In this document: positions 7,970-17,273 of the stretch, piece by piece
Layout: each line of letters opens with the position of its first letter
Position numbering within the stretch: the stretch's first letter is position 1
The notes under the pieces: model-generated
The model's input: the letters and a program-made list of their open reading frames with translations, nothing else
What the model was told of the DNA's origin: nothing
The model's database searches: none
From: Acidobacteriota bacterium
GTDB taxonomy: Bacteria > Acidobacteriota > Terriglobia > Acidiferrales > UBA7541
Length of the DNA: 64,000 nt
Assembly: GCA_013289665.1 (NCBI GenBank)
Contig: JABCZN010000003.1
Coordinates: 62,001 to 126,000, forward strand
Direction: 5' to 3'
Made by a program: the position numbers and the translations under genes

Positions 7970-10900
7970 CTAGAAGGGAACGGACGCGTCGCGGATCGAG
8001 AACAGGATCAGGGAACATTCCTTGGTGTAGATGGAGCAACTGAGAGTTCCCTTACGCAGCACGCGGACGGCCGTCTCGTCGGGAAAGGACTGCGAGTATT
8101 TTGCGGCTGCGATATCGGCGACAGCATTGTGAAGTTCTTCGGCGCCAGAGGAGAAGATGACGTTGTCCACCTTCGGACCGTTCACTAAGGAGAGGACAAT
8201 CTGGGCGGAGCGGGAATTCCCCTTGAGTTTGGTGTGAAACGGAATCTTGAAAAGGCGAATGTCGGAAAGAAGCAAGGAGCCTTCCGACGATGCCGCTTGG
8301 AGGGAGTTCTGCCCTGTACGCAGTTTTATGGAGGCTTTCAGACGACCCCATTGGGAGGTCAGCTTCTCGTAGGTTTCGCCCTGAGCGCCGCCGGCTAGCG
8401 CCATGATGCAGACAGGAGCGGCTTTCCGGGATTCGCCGAGCTTCTCATAGACCTCCACCAGGTGCTCGCCGATCACCGGATTCTGGGAAAGTTGCCATGC
8501 GGCCTCCATATATTTTTGGGCTTCGGAGAGTTGATTCCGGCGGAAGTAGATCCAGCCGAGGGTATCCCATGCCGCCGAAAGCTGGGGCATGAGCTGAAAA
8601 TCGGCGGGCTCGGCCTCGTCGGCTGAAATGGCCATAGTTTTCCGAGCAAGGCCGTTGACCGCTTGCCTGGAATAATCCAGCGCTTCGCTGGGATGAATAC
8701 CGGCTTCGTCCAGATCCCAGGCGATATCGTTCAAGATGCTGGGCTCCGGATTTTGTTCGACAGCCTTTTGAAAACGAGCGAAGGCTTTCTCCTTGTCCTT
8801 CAGGGCCAGATACATCTTTCCGTACAAATAATTCACGGAAGATGGGCTGTCAGGATTGGCCGCTTCTGCCTTGTCGAGAATCGCCCGCGCTTTTTCGGGT
8901 TGCTTGTTGTTGAGATAGGCCAGCACAAGACGACTGCGGGCCTGTTCATTGTCAGGATTGGATGCGACGAATTGCTCCATTCGGGAGATCAGATAATCGG
9001 CGCTGCTGGGCTCGCCAAGGGATGCCGGCGGCGCCCCGGGCGGTTGTGAGGCCTCGGCAGGGAAATCTCCCTTCACGAAGATATAGCGGTTGGGAGTTTC
9101 CCGAACGGTTTTGGAGAATTCATCAAAGGAGGCGCGCTCTGCACCGGGAATCTCCCGGCTGGTCAGGCGAAGGTGAAGAGTTCCGTGAACGATGTTCGAA
9201 TGCTCCGTCGAATAGGTGGCCGTGAATGTTCCGAAACTTGGCCTGCGATTCACGGAGTCGGGAAGGACAGCCGTGAAGCCCTTGGGCAAAGCGATGGTTG
9301 CTTCGAAAGTGATGTCCTGTTGAGTCCCGACCGGCAGAGGATCTTTGGAAGCCTTTTGTTCTTCGGTCAACTCGTTCAGGTAGAAGTAGGGAGCGGGAAG
9401 CGTAATGCGGCGGTTCTTCCATTCGGGGTAATCAGTGCGGTGATAGGTGAAAGTCAGGAGAAACGTTTTGGAAGTGTCCCCGGGTTCGGTGACGTAGATG
9501 TCGCTGACCGTTCCCCCAAATCCCATGCCCCGGACGAGATTTTGTGTAAGTTCCTGCCAGTTGTTCTGCGGCGTCGCGCGGAACGTACTGCGAAGAAGGA
9601 CTTCGGCGTCGCCGTGCTCTTCGATGGAGAATTTTGCGTCCAGGGTGCCCTTGCTATCGATCGATCCGTTGATGTGCACAACCTCGGCGTCGGAAACAAG
9701 CGGGTCGGCCGGGGTAGCGACAAGGCGAGCCGGAGCGTTCGCTGGAATCACCAGCGCCTGACGGTCGCGGAGATTGGACAAGAGCAGGCCGTAGGGCGCC
9801 ACCTCCGGAGTGGTGTCCAAAAAGAGAAAAGTCTCACCGCGGGGAATCGCGGTGATCACGTGATCAAAAAGTTCGGGCGACGAAAACGTTGGGTCGAGGC
9901 GATATTTCGAGCTGATTAACGCCGGATACGCGGGAATACCGACGGCCTGAAGCAGGGCGGCGAAAAGAGTGTGTTTGTCCTTGCAGTCTCCGTAGCGGTT
10001 CGCCAGGACATCGGACGCCCGGTGGGGAGAATAGCGGCCCAAGCCAAGATCCACGCCGATATAGCGAAACCGCGTGGAAACAAACTCATAGATGGCTTGA
10101 ATTTTTTCATCTTCCGTCGATTTGCCTTTGGTGAGATCTTCGGCACGCGACCGAATTTCCGGCGTGACCACCAGCTTCGGTTGCTGGAGGGAGTTGTACC
10201 AGGCACCGACGCTTTCCCAGGAAGGAAACGAGGAGATCTGGATTTCAGGCGGTTCTGCACCATGAAAATCCTTTTCCCACGCGGGAATTTTCGAGGTCTC
10301 AGGCTTTTGCAAGGTGGACTTTTGGAACGAATAGAAAGTGCGCCCTCCGTCGTCCCAGGTCGCGGGGTCCAGGTGAGCCGATCGGATTTTCACGGGGACG
10401 CCCGCGGGCACGGAAACCTCAAGTATCTGCTTGAGACAAATGCCTTCACTAAAAAAGGAACTATCAAACCAGAAATACCCCGGAGCGATGGGGTCGTGAA
10501 TCGTCCAGCGCAGCTTGACTTCGAGAACGTCGCCAACGGAAAGGGATTTGATGGCGACGTGCTTTTCACGCTGGTCGGTGTACATCGGGGCCTGGCGGCT
10601 GACGGCGGAGTCGAGTTCCTGCACGTCAGAGGGCGGCGTATTCACAATCGTGCCATCCGATTTCAAAACTCTGGCGTAGACCACATCGAGAGACTCAAAA
10701 GCCGATTGGTAGGGGTAGGCGAGCAGGCCGAGCTCCCGCACCGCGGATTCCGACTGGACCCTGACGCGCACGGACAGTTCGCGCTGCCCTTTTCCATCCG
10801 CCTCATAACGCATTTTGTTCTCAATCAACTCAAACACATAGGGTTCTTTGTCGAAGGAGTGTGCCTCTGAGGGGGCGACCGCCTGCGGCGGCGAGGTTGC

Positions 10901-10978
10901 CGGAGGTGTCCGAGCCAGGAGTTGAAAAGAGGCACAGTATAAGAGCAGAAGAAAACCAAACGACCAACGATTAGGCAT
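7970..10978 (-). CDS. DUF3857/transglutaminase-like/TPR secreted protein
   Basis: A 1002-residue exported protein. After a signal peptide (residues 1-22) comes a DUF3857 region (about 55-210). A transglutaminase-like domain follows, whose probable Cys-His-Asp triad is visible as YGDCKDKHTLF (Cys about 332), LFDHVITAIP (His about 373) and FLFLDTTPE (Asp about 388). A beta-rich segment leads to TPR repeats from about residue 660 (EQARSRLVLAYLNNKQPEKA, SSVNYLYGKMYLALKDKEKA, AWDTLGWIYFRRNQLSEA). A last 100-residue domain is unassigned. This arrangement is frequent in Acidobacteriota and Bacteroidota. A peptidase or crosslinking role at the envelope is assumed, not shown. Confidence 0.85.
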   Translation of the reverse strand: MPNRWSFGFLLLLYCASFQLLARTPPATSPPQAVAPSEAHSFDKEPYVFELIENKMRYEADGKGQRELSVRVRVQSESAVRELGLLAYPYQSAFESLDVVYARVLKSDGTIVNTPPSDVQELDSAVSRQAPMYTDQREKHVAIKSLSVGDVLEVKLRWTIHDPIAPGYFWFDSSFFSEGICLKQILEVSVPAGVPVKIRSAHLDPATWDDGGRTFYSFQKSTLQKPETSKIPAWEKDFHGAEPPEIQISSFPSWESVGAWYNSLQQPKLVVTPEIRSRAEDLTKGKSTEDEKIQAIYEFVSTRFRYIGVDLGLGRYSPHRASDVLANRYGDCKDKHTLFAALLQAVGIPAYPALISSKYRLDPTFSSPELFDHVITAIPRGETFLFLDTTPEVAPYGLLLSNLRDRQALVIPANAPARLVATPADPLVSDAEVVHINGSIDSKGTLDAKFSIEEHGDAEVLLRSTFRATPQNNWQELTQNLVRGMGFGGTVSDIYVTEPGDTSKTFLLTFTYHRTDYPEWKNRRITLPAPYFYLNELTEEQKASKDPLPVGTQQDITFEATIALPKGFTAVLPDSVNRRPSFGTFTATYSTEHSNIVHGTLHLRLTSREIPGAERASFDEFSKTVRETPNRYIFVKGDFPAEASQPPGAPPASLGEPSSADYLISRMEQFVASNPDNEQARSRLVLAYLNNKQPEKARAILDKAEAANPDSPSSVNYLYGKMYLALKDKEKAFARFQKAVEQNPEPSILNDIAWDLDEAGIHPSEALDYSRQAVNGLARKTMAISADEAEPADFQLMPQLSAAWDTLGWIYFRRNQLSEAQKYMEAAWQLSQNPVIGEHLVEVYEKLGESRKAAPVCIMALAGGAQGETYEKLTSQWGRLKASIKLRTGQNSLQAASSEGSLLLSDIRLFKIPFHTKLKGNSRSAQIVLSLVNGPKVDNVIFSSGAEELHNAVADIAAAKYSQSFPDETAVRVLRKGTLSCSIYTKECSLILFSIRDASVPF

Positions 10979-11110
10979 GCGGAGATGACCCCGGAAATAC
11001 GACCCGATAGTAACGCAGATTCCAACTACTTGGGAGTCAGGAGTTTGGCGGCGTTTCGCGGGCGCAGATGCGGGCCCGATATAAATTAGATACTTAACAA
11101 GACGGTTAGT

Positions 11111-11462
11111 ATGCCCGTAGGCTCGGAGTGTGATGGAGCTCTAGAAGCTTCCCTCTCTTGGCTGGCGATGAGGATGACGCCGGGCATAGCGGCCCGGGCT
11201 GTCTGCGCGATTGCTGCGCGAGTTCGGGTCGCTGGCGGTTGGGAATCCGAGCAGCGGAACCTGCTGGCGGAAGGCGGGCTAAGCAGTTCACAGAAAACGA
11301 GTTACGAGTTTTTAAACATGGCTGAACCAAGGCCGATTGACGACATCGTGAAACGCAGCGGGTTGAATTCGAGCGTAGTTCTGGCTACGCTGGTTCTCTT
11401 CTGAGAGGAAAGGGATGGTGCGGCAGATCCCCGGCAGGCAGTTCCGCAAGGTGTTGTTGTAA
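11111..11462 (+). pseudogene. dprA: Collapsed dprA remnant
   Basis: The two ends of the DNA-processing protein DprA (single-strand DNA binding and RecA loading in transformation) are fused, with the Rossmann-fold core missing. The 5' part reads LSWLAMRMTPG, typical of the DprA N-terminus. A shift into another frame then gives LLREFGS. The 3' part reads YEFLNMAEPRPIDDIVKRSG and SSVVLATL, which is the DprA winged-helix domain. A one-base insertion near 11389 causes a premature TGA. Restoring the frame gives ERKGMVRQIPGRQFRKVLL and TAA at 11462, the usual DprA end. About 250 internal residues are absent. It lies directly upstream of topA, its usual place in many bacteria. Confidence 0.8.
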
Positions 11463-11632
11463 ATAGAGGAGTTAAACCGTTGTAGCCGGAAGAATGCACC
11501 CAAAGGGCGTTTGGGAGCATCATTTCGAAGCGTAAGAAACCGCCGAGCAGGGTATATATTAAGGTAGCGAGAAGGACACAGACCGCCCCGGTAGGCCTTC
11601 CAAACGCATCATCACAGGTTACAAAGGAACTC

Positions 11633-14392
11633 ATGGCACGTTCATTGGTCATCGTCGAGTCGCCGGCAAAGGCGAAGACGATCAATAAGTATCTCGGGAA
11701 GAATTACACAGTGAAGGCTTCGATCGGCCACGTGATGGATTTGCCGACGAAGACGATAGGGATTCGTCTGCCCATCAGCGAAAAGGAAATCAACGCCCAG
11801 AAGAAAAAGAAGAAACGCAAGCGCGGGGGGAAGTCCGCGGCGCCCAAACCGCCGCTGAAACCCATCTATCTGGACGACGCCAAGATTTTCGAGCCCACGT
11901 TGCAGGTAATCCCCGGGAAGGGGAAGGTGATTAACGACTTGCGGAAGAGCGCGGCTACGGCGGACGCCGTATACCTCGCAGGCGACCCGGACCGCGAAGG
12001 CGAGGCGATTTCCGCCCACCTGGCGATGGTGCTTTCAAAGCCGGCAAAGTTTCTGATCCCCGAGGACGAGGACGACACAAAGAACGGTAAGAAAGACGGG
12101 GAGAAGGACGCGAAGGAAGCAGAAGCTGCGGCGGTAGCCTTGAAGAAGGGCGGCAAAGGGAGATTTGCGAAGAAGGCTGTCGAGAAGGACAAGATTGAGA
12201 TCGAGCCGATCGATCCAAAAAAGATTTTCCGGGTAACGTTCAACGAGATTACTCCCAAGGCGATACGCGCGGCGTTTGAGAAGCCGAGGCAGGTGGACTC
12301 GCAACTGGTGGACGCGCAGCAGGCGCGGCGCGTGCTGGACCGCATCGTCGGCTACAAGATTTCGCCGCTTCTCTGGGACAAGGTGCGGCGGGGGTTGAGC
12401 GCGGGGCGCGTGCAGACCGTGGCGTTGCGGCTGATTGTGGAGCGCGAGCAGGCGATTCGCGCGTTCGTGCCCGAGGAGTACTGGACCATCCACGCGATGC
12501 TGGACGCGGGCGAGCCGCCGATTTTCGAGGCGCGGCTGACCAAGCATAAGGGCGAGGACATTGAGGTAGGGAATCAGGAAAGAGCGGACGCGATCGTCCG
12601 GGCGGTGAGCAACGCCAGGTGGGAAGTGGCCAGTGTCACGCTGAAGGAAAAGCGGAGGAACGCGCCGCCGCCGTTCACGACCTCCAAGCTGCAGCAGGCC
12701 GCCTACAACCGGTTGCGATATACGGCGAAGCGCACGATGGCGCTGGCGCAACGGCTGTATGAGGGCGTGGAATTGGGGGCAGAAGGCTCGGTCGCGCTGA
12801 TTACCTACATGCGCACGGATTCGGTGCAGGTATCAAACGATGCGCTCGATCAGGTGCGGGAACTGATCCCCGAGCGGTTCGGAAGCGCTTACCTGCCGGA
12901 AAAGCCGAATTTCTACAAGTCGAAGAAGGATGCGCAAGGAGCGCACGAAGCGATTCGTCCGACCGAGGTTTCGCGGACGCCGGAGGACGTGCGGAAATAT
13001 CTGGAGGACGACGTCTTCAAGCTGTACCAGTTGATCTGGCAGAGGTTCGTGGCTTCGCAGATGCTGCCCGCGGTTTCCGATCAGACGACGATCGATATCA
13101 ACGCGGGCGAGTACACGTTCCGGACCACTGGCTCGATTATGAAGTTCGACGGATTCCTGAAGGTGTACCAGATTCCGGTGGCCGGCGCGGATCGCGAGGA
13201 CGACGAGAAGGACGACGAGGGAGAAGGCAAGGCGCTGCCTCGGGTGACCGAGGGGCAGATTTTGAAGCTCGAATCCATCAAGCCGGAGCAGCATTTTACC
13301 GAGCCGCCGCCGCGGTATACGGAAGCGACGCTCGTCAAGGAGCTCGAAGAGGACGGAATCGGGCGGCCGTCCACGTATGCTTCGATCATTTCGACGATTG
13401 TCGAGCGCGAGTATGTGAAGAAGGATCAGGGGCGGTTCACGCCGACGATGCTGGGCGAGCGTGTGTGCGTGCTTCTGATCAAGAGCTTTGAAGACGTATT
13501 CGATGTGAAGTTCACGGCGCGGCTGGAAGAAGAGCTGGACGAAATTGAAGAAGGCAAGCTGCCGTGGCGGGAATCGGTGAAGGAGTTCTGGGAGAAATTC
13601 GTCGTGGACCTCGATAAGGCCGGCGATGAAATGGTTTCCTACAAGGCGGGCATCCCGACGGGGAAGAAGTGCGAGAAGTGCGGGCAGGGTGAATTGCTGG
13701 AGCGCATCAGCCGGCACGGATTTTTCCTCGGATGTTCGCGGTATCCGGAATGCGATTTCATTCAGGACATGTCCGAAGAGATTCCAGAAGACGCCGAGAA
13801 CAAGGTTGAATACTGCGAAAACTGCGGCAAGGAAATGGCCCTGAAACGCGGGCGATTCGGCGCATTTCTGGCTTGCACCGGGTATCCGGATTGCAAGACG
13901 ACCCGGCGCCTGGTGGCCGGGACGCGGATCGCGCACCAGCCGGACGAGCCGCTGGACGAAAAGTGCCCGCTGGACGGAAACGGGCTGGTGAAGAAGCACG
14001 GGCGCTTCGGGGAATTCATCGGCTGCTCGGGATATCCGAAGTGCAAGTACACGCGGCCGATCACCATGGGCATCAAGTGCCCGAAGTGCAATGAAGGCGA
14101 ATTTGTGAAGCGCGGGAGCATGGGGAAGGGCGGGCGCGGACGATTCCGCGTGTTCTATGGCTGCTCGCGTTACCCGGATTGCGATTTCACGACGCCGTTC
14201 ATGCCGATGGCGGAGCCGTGCCCGAAGTGCGGTGCGCCGTTCATCGTGGAAAAGAAAACCAAGATCGGCACGGTGCGCGCGTGCCTTAAAGAAGGATGCG
14301 ACTGGGAAAAGCTGGCGCCGGAAGAAAAGCCGGTGGAAAAATCCGTGGCGACGCCCGCCGAAGAGCCGGCGCCGGTCGGCGTGAAGGGCTGA
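11633..14392 (+). CDS. topA: DNA topoisomerase I (type IA)
   Basis: A 919-residue type IA topoisomerase that relaxes negative supercoils. The Toprim domain begins with SLVIVESPAKAKTINKYLG and has the DPDREGEAI motif near residue 118. The catalytic tyrosine lies in LITYMRTDS (about residue 390). Lys-rich insertions interrupt the Toprim region at about residues 45-75 and 145-190 (KKKKKRKRGG; KNGKKDGEKDAKEAEAA). The C-terminus carries five zinc-ribbon modules, starting with CEKCGQG and CENCGKE, and ends in an Ala/Pro tail. AAAGGAA precedes the ATG. It is followed by xerC, a common arrangement. Confidence 0.97.
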   Translation: MARSLVIVESPAKAKTINKYLGKNYTVKASIGHVMDLPTKTIGIRLPISEKEINAQKKKKKRKRGGKSAAPKPPLKPIYLDDAKIFEPTLQVIPGKGKVINDLRKSAATADAVYLAGDPDREGEAISAHLAMVLSKPAKFLIPEDEDDTKNGKKDGEKDAKEAEAAAVALKKGGKGRFAKKAVEKDKIEIEPIDPKKIFRVTFNEITPKAIRAAFEKPRQVDSQLVDAQQARRVLDRIVGYKISPLLWDKVRRGLSAGRVQTVALRLIVEREQAIRAFVPEEYWTIHAMLDAGEPPIFEARLTKHKGEDIEVGNQERADAIVRAVSNARWEVASVTLKEKRRNAPPPFTTSKLQQAAYNRLRYTAKRTMALAQRLYEGVELGAEGSVALITYMRTDSVQVSNDALDQVRELIPERFGSAYLPEKPNFYKSKKDAQGAHEAIRPTEVSRTPEDVRKYLEDDVFKLYQLIWQRFVASQMLPAVSDQTTIDINAGEYTFRTTGSIMKFDGFLKVYQIPVAGADREDDEKDDEGEGKALPRVTEGQILKLESIKPEQHFTEPPPRYTEATLVKELEEDGIGRPSTYASIISTIVEREYVKKDQGRFTPTMLGERVCVLLIKSFEDVFDVKFTARLEEELDEIEEGKLPWRESVKEFWEKFVVDLDKAGDEMVSYKAGIPTGKKCEKCGQGELLERISRHGFFLGCSRYPECDFIQDMSEEIPEDAENKVEYCENCGKEMALKRGRFGAFLACTGYPDCKTTRRLVAGTRIAHQPDEPLDEKCPLDGNGLVKKHGRFGEFIGCSGYPKCKYTRPITMGIKCPKCNEGEFVKRGSMGKGGRGRFRVFYGCSRYPDCDFTTPFMPMAEPCPKCGAPFIVEKKTKIGTVRACLKEGCDWEKLAPEEKPVEKSVATPAEEPAPVGVKG

Positions 14393-14506
14393 GGCCCCTG
14401 GCCGGCAGTTGAAGAGAGAGCCTGAGCTATTTAGAAACATCCCCGGCAGGAAAACCAACCGCGCGCGGAAGTGTATCTATACTTTAGTGAGTAAACGCGG
14501 GGCGGA

Positions 14507-15532
14507 ATGAAACCGACGATTCAGAAATATATGCAATACATGCGTTCGGTGCGGAATTCTTCGCCGCACACGCTGGTGAATTACAGCAGTGACCTGGACC
14601 AGTTCGTGGCGTTCCTGACCCCGCCGGGAACGGAAACGCCGAAGCTCGGACAGGTGGACCATCACATGATTCGGGAATATGTGGCCCACCTGCATGATAC
14701 CGGGCTGGAGAAGAGTTCGATTGCGCGGAAGCTGGCGGCTCTGCGATCGTTCTTCAAATATTGCGTGCGCGAGGGCCGGCTCGCTGAAAATCCGGCGCGG
14801 CTGGTGGCTACGCCGAAACTGCCGAAACGCGTGCCGGCAGTGCTCTCCGCGGAAGAGATGAACGGATTTCTGGACCAGCTTGCGGGGACCGGGAAAACTG
14901 CTGAAAGAAGCCGGATACGGACGAGCGAGCGGAATCCGAGCGGGCTTCGGGCGGCAAAGCCTCCGGTGGTTCCGCGCGGGATGCCCCCTGGAATTCAGGA
15001 AGATGGCCTGCTGCTGCTGAGGGATCGCGCGATTCTGGAATTGCTGTATGCGGCGGGGTTGCGAGTGAGTGAACTGACCGGGCTGAAGCTGGCGGATATG
15101 GACCAGAAGGATCAAATGCTGCGGGTGCGCGGGAAGGGCAACAAGGAGCGCATCGTGCCGTACGGGGAAAAGGCGGCGCAGGCGCTCAGAGCGTATTGGC
15201 CGGTGCGAGATTCGCTGCTTGGGGAAATCAGGGGGGCGGGGCGCGGGGCCTACACGGATGCTGTATTCCTGAATTATCGGGGCGACCGGCTGACGGGGCG
15301 GAGCATCGGAAGGATTGTGAAGAAATATGTAAAGCTGGTGAACGTGAACTGGGATTTGCACCCGCACTCGTTGCGGCATGCGTTTGCGACCCACCTCTTG
15401 GCTGACGGAGCGGATTTGCGGGCGATTCAGGAGTTGCTGGGGCACCAATCGCTTTCGACGACGCAAAAATATACCCATGCCTCGATACGGCAACTGATGG
15501 ATATTTACGATAAGGCGCATCCGCACGCTTGA
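14507..15532 (+). CDS. xerC: Tyrosine recombinase XerC/XerD family
   Basis: A 341-residue site-specific recombinase, probably acting on the dif site to resolve chromosome dimers. The N-terminal SAM-like core-binding domain covers residues 1-115. The catalytic domain shows the R-K-H-R-H-Y set: Arg in GLRVSELTGL, Lys in GKGNKERIVPYG, HSLRHAFATHLL, ELLGHQSLSTTQ and the nucleophile Tyr in QKYTH. It is about 40 residues longer than usual because of a charged insert between the two domains (about residues 128-163, TAERSRIRTSERNPSG onward). The position after topA supports a housekeeping Xer role. C versus D cannot be settled from the sequence alone. Confidence 0.9.
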   Translation: MKPTIQKYMQYMRSVRNSSPHTLVNYSSDLDQFVAFLTPPGTETPKLGQVDHHMIREYVAHLHDTGLEKSSIARKLAALRSFFKYCVREGRLAENPARLVATPKLPKRVPAVLSAEEMNGFLDQLAGTGKTAERSRIRTSERNPSGLRAAKPPVVPRGMPPGIQEDGLLLLRDRAILELLYAAGLRVSELTGLKLADMDQKDQMLRVRGKGNKERIVPYGEKAAQALRAYWPVRDSLLGEIRGAGRGAYTDAVFLNYRGDRLTGRSIGRIVKKYVKLVNVNWDLHPHSLRHAFATHLLADGADLRAIQELLGHQSLSTTQKYTHASIRQLMDIYDKAHPHA

Positions 15533-15555
15533 GGCCGGTCCTAGAAAACACGTGG

Positions 15556-15573
15556 GCCGGGCTGAAGCCCGGC
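15556..15573. repeat. Intergenic palindrome GCCGGGC-TGAA-GCCCGGC
   Basis: A perfect seven-base-pair stem with a TGAA loop, 24 bases after the xerC stop. It shares its stem-loop layout with palindromes at 17662, 17699, 26483 and 59981. There is no T-run, so it is not a standard terminator. Confidence 0.6.
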
Positions 15574-15676
15574 TCCCCCGGGGAAACGCCGGATTCTGGT
15601 GTACCCTTCGAGTTTCGTTGTCACATCCTACTGGAATCATAGGAAACTGGTGGATGGGTGTCTCTGGGAGAGCCGA

Positions 15677-16462
15677 ATGAAATGGAGTTGGGGATGCGTA
15701 CTGGCGGGTTTGATTGTCTTCGGACTTGGCGCAGCGAAAACCGCGAAAGCGCAGGACAACTACGAGATTCAGGTGTACGGGGCGGATACGGTCGATCCCG
15801 GGCACACGATGGTGGAGTTGCATAACAACTTCACATTTGAGGGATCGAAAACCGCGCGGGACGGGATGTACCCCACCAATCACCAGTGGCATGAAACCAT
15901 CGAAATCACTCATGGATTCAACGACTGGTTCGAAGTCGGGTTTTATATTTTTACCGCCGCGCAAAACGGGCACGGGTGGGACTGGGTGGGCGACCACATT
16001 CGGCCGCGCGTGCGGGTACCAAAGAAATGGAACTGGCCGGTGGGGGTAAGTATTTCGCAGGAGTTTGGCTACCAGCGCGCGCAGTTTTCGCCGGACACCT
16101 GGACGTACGAACTGCGGCCGATTGTGGATAAGCAGTTGGGGCGGTGGTACCTGTCGTTCAACCCAACGTTCGACAAGTCGTTCCACGGCCCGAGCCAGAA
16201 CCAGGATTTCGTATTCTCGCCCAATTTCAAGGTGAGCTACGACATTACCAAGAAAATCGCCGGCGGCGTGGAGTATTACGGCTCGCTGGGACCGGTAACG
16301 GGATTCGATCCAGTGGCGCAGCAGCAACAGCAGATTATTCCCTCGATCGACCTGAACTTGTCCGAGAAGTGGGAGTTCAATTTTGGTGTGGGCGTGGGTG
16401 TGACCAAGGCCACGGACCATTTGCTGGCGAAGATGATCCTGGGCTATCGCTTTGATTTTTAG
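15677..16462 (+). CDS. Putative outer-membrane beta-barrel protein
   Basis: A 261-residue exported protein with a signal peptide (MKWSWGCVLAGLIVFGLG, cleavage after AKAQ). The body is a series of amphipathic strands rich in aromatic residues, such as HETIEITHGFNDWFEVGFYIF and WNWPVGVSISQEFGYQR. It ends in LGYRFDF, whose terminal Phe is typical of outer-membrane barrels assembled by BAM. The start at 15677 has GGGAG upstream and gives the signal peptide at once; an upstream ATG adds an unlikely charged stretch. It resembles unassigned acidobacterial barrel proteins. A porin or transport role is inference. Confidence 0.7.
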   Translation: MKWSWGCVLAGLIVFGLGAAKTAKAQDNYEIQVYGADTVDPGHTMVELHNNFTFEGSKTARDGMYPTNHQWHETIEITHGFNDWFEVGFYIFTAAQNGHGWDWVGDHIRPRVRVPKKWNWPVGVSISQEFGYQRAQFSPDTWTYELRPIVDKQLGRWYLSFNPTFDKSFHGPSQNQDFVFSPNFKVSYDITKKIAGGVEYYGSLGPVTGFDPVAQQQQQIIPSIDLNLSEKWEFNFGVGVGVTKATDHLLAKMILGYRFDF

Positions 16463-16481
16463 CTGAGGTTGAAGAACGAAA

Positions 16482-16866
16482 GTGGTTGAGAAAGACACGT
16501 TGGACGGGATTGCCGCGCCAAAAGTGATTACGTCGGATGCTCAAAACGAGCGGTGTCTTGCGGTATTACTGGAGCTTGAGAAGAGAGAGCGCCACACAGA
16601 GTGCGAAAGAAAAAGAATTTGCGGAGCTTCTCGCCGAGCTAATCGAAGCGTACCTAGACGAGCACTACCTGACTCGCGCCGCCAGCTAGGTGGAAGTGCT
16701 TGTACACTTGATGGAGGCGAACTGCCTTAAACAAAAGGACTTAGCTCCATTTTTTGGCTCGGCAAGTGCGGTTTCCGGAGTGCTTCTGGGCAAGCGGGAG
16801 TTTGAATAACGACGAGATAGAGCGATTGGGCAAGCGGTTTGGCGTTTCCCCTGCGGCTTTCTTCCA
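16482..16866 (+). pseudogene. Decayed HigA-type antitoxin (XRE family)
   Basis: Pieces of a HigA-like helix-turn-helix antitoxin can be read across three frames. The N-terminal part (GTG at 16482) gives PKVITSDAQNERCLAVLLELE. After a frameshift comes EFAELLAELIEAYLDEHYLTRAAS and a stop. Then VEVLVHLMEANCLKQKDLAP followed by FFGSASAVSGVLLGKREF, a stop, and finally IERLGKRFGVSPAAFF. This order matches the COG5499 antitoxin (acidic helix, HTH, VSPxxFF end). No HigB-type toxin is next to it. It is an inactive relic of a toxin-antitoxin module. Confidence 0.7.
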
Positions 16867-16897
16867 GCGCATCTGGCAAGCCACCGAGGACGACTCA

Positions 16898-17194
16898 ATG
16901 CCCAAACTCAGCGATTCCGTGAACGGAGCATTGCGAACCTTCTCATTCTGGTTAGCCAATGGAACTGTTGGGTACCCGCTACTTGAAGGTATCGACTATT
17001 CCTGCATTTTTGCTGAGCCGAGGGCGCTGGAACTAACGTATGCGATTTTTGCGAACGTGCTCAGGTTTGATGAGAATGGGCAAGTTCTCAATACCAAGCA
17101 TGCAGAGAAGAGAGCCGCTCAGTGGATCCGATCGTATGTCAATAAGAATTACATTGTTGACCCATCATTCAAGGAATGGGAAGTTTGTTTCTAA
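16898..17194 (+). CDS. 98-residue protein of unknown function
   Basis: A compact protein beginning MPKLSDSVNGALRTFSFWLANG and continuing with GYPLLEGIDYSCIF, LELTYAIFANVLRFDENGQV, and ending EKRAAQWIRSYVNKNYIVD plus an acidic EWEVCF tail. It looks like an intact small globular domain with aromatic and acidic residues. It may belong to one of the short, recently named DUF families seen beside toxin-antitoxin genes, but I could not confirm which. GAGGA stands eight bases before the ATG. The reading frame is open upstream into the antitoxin relic, but the ribosome-binding site and the composition favour this start. Confidence 0.6.
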   Translation: MPKLSDSVNGALRTFSFWLANGTVGYPLLEGIDYSCIFAEPRALELTYAIFANVLRFDENGQVLNTKHAEKRAAQWIRSYVNKNYIVDPSFKEWEVCF

Positions 17195-17273
17195 GGTCCC
17201 CCGCCGCTTCAAGATTTATCTCCGGATGCGGGGTAGAGCTAAAATGCGATGAGAGGGGTATCAGAATGTTGCG

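Noticed and set aside
6174..8039. 621-codon minus-strand open frame opposite the phosphoesterase
   Set aside because: It runs through the bidirectional terminator and is Val/Arg/His-rich without motifs. The plus-strand phosphoesterase has full family signatures.
12833..14458. 541-codon minus-strand open frame opposite topA
   Set aside because: It is antisense to the zinc-ribbon region of topA and has no signature of its own.
14462..14506. dif-like Xer recombination site near xerC
   Set aside because: No 28-bp site with the usual 11-6-11 palindromic layout was found in the flanking gaps.
14477..16498. Long open frame (673 codons) on the minus strand opposite xerC and the outer-membrane protein gene
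   Set aside because: It is antisense to two well-supported genes, is rich in Arg, His and Pro, shows no motif, and follows from the G+C-rich third positions of the genes on the other strand.
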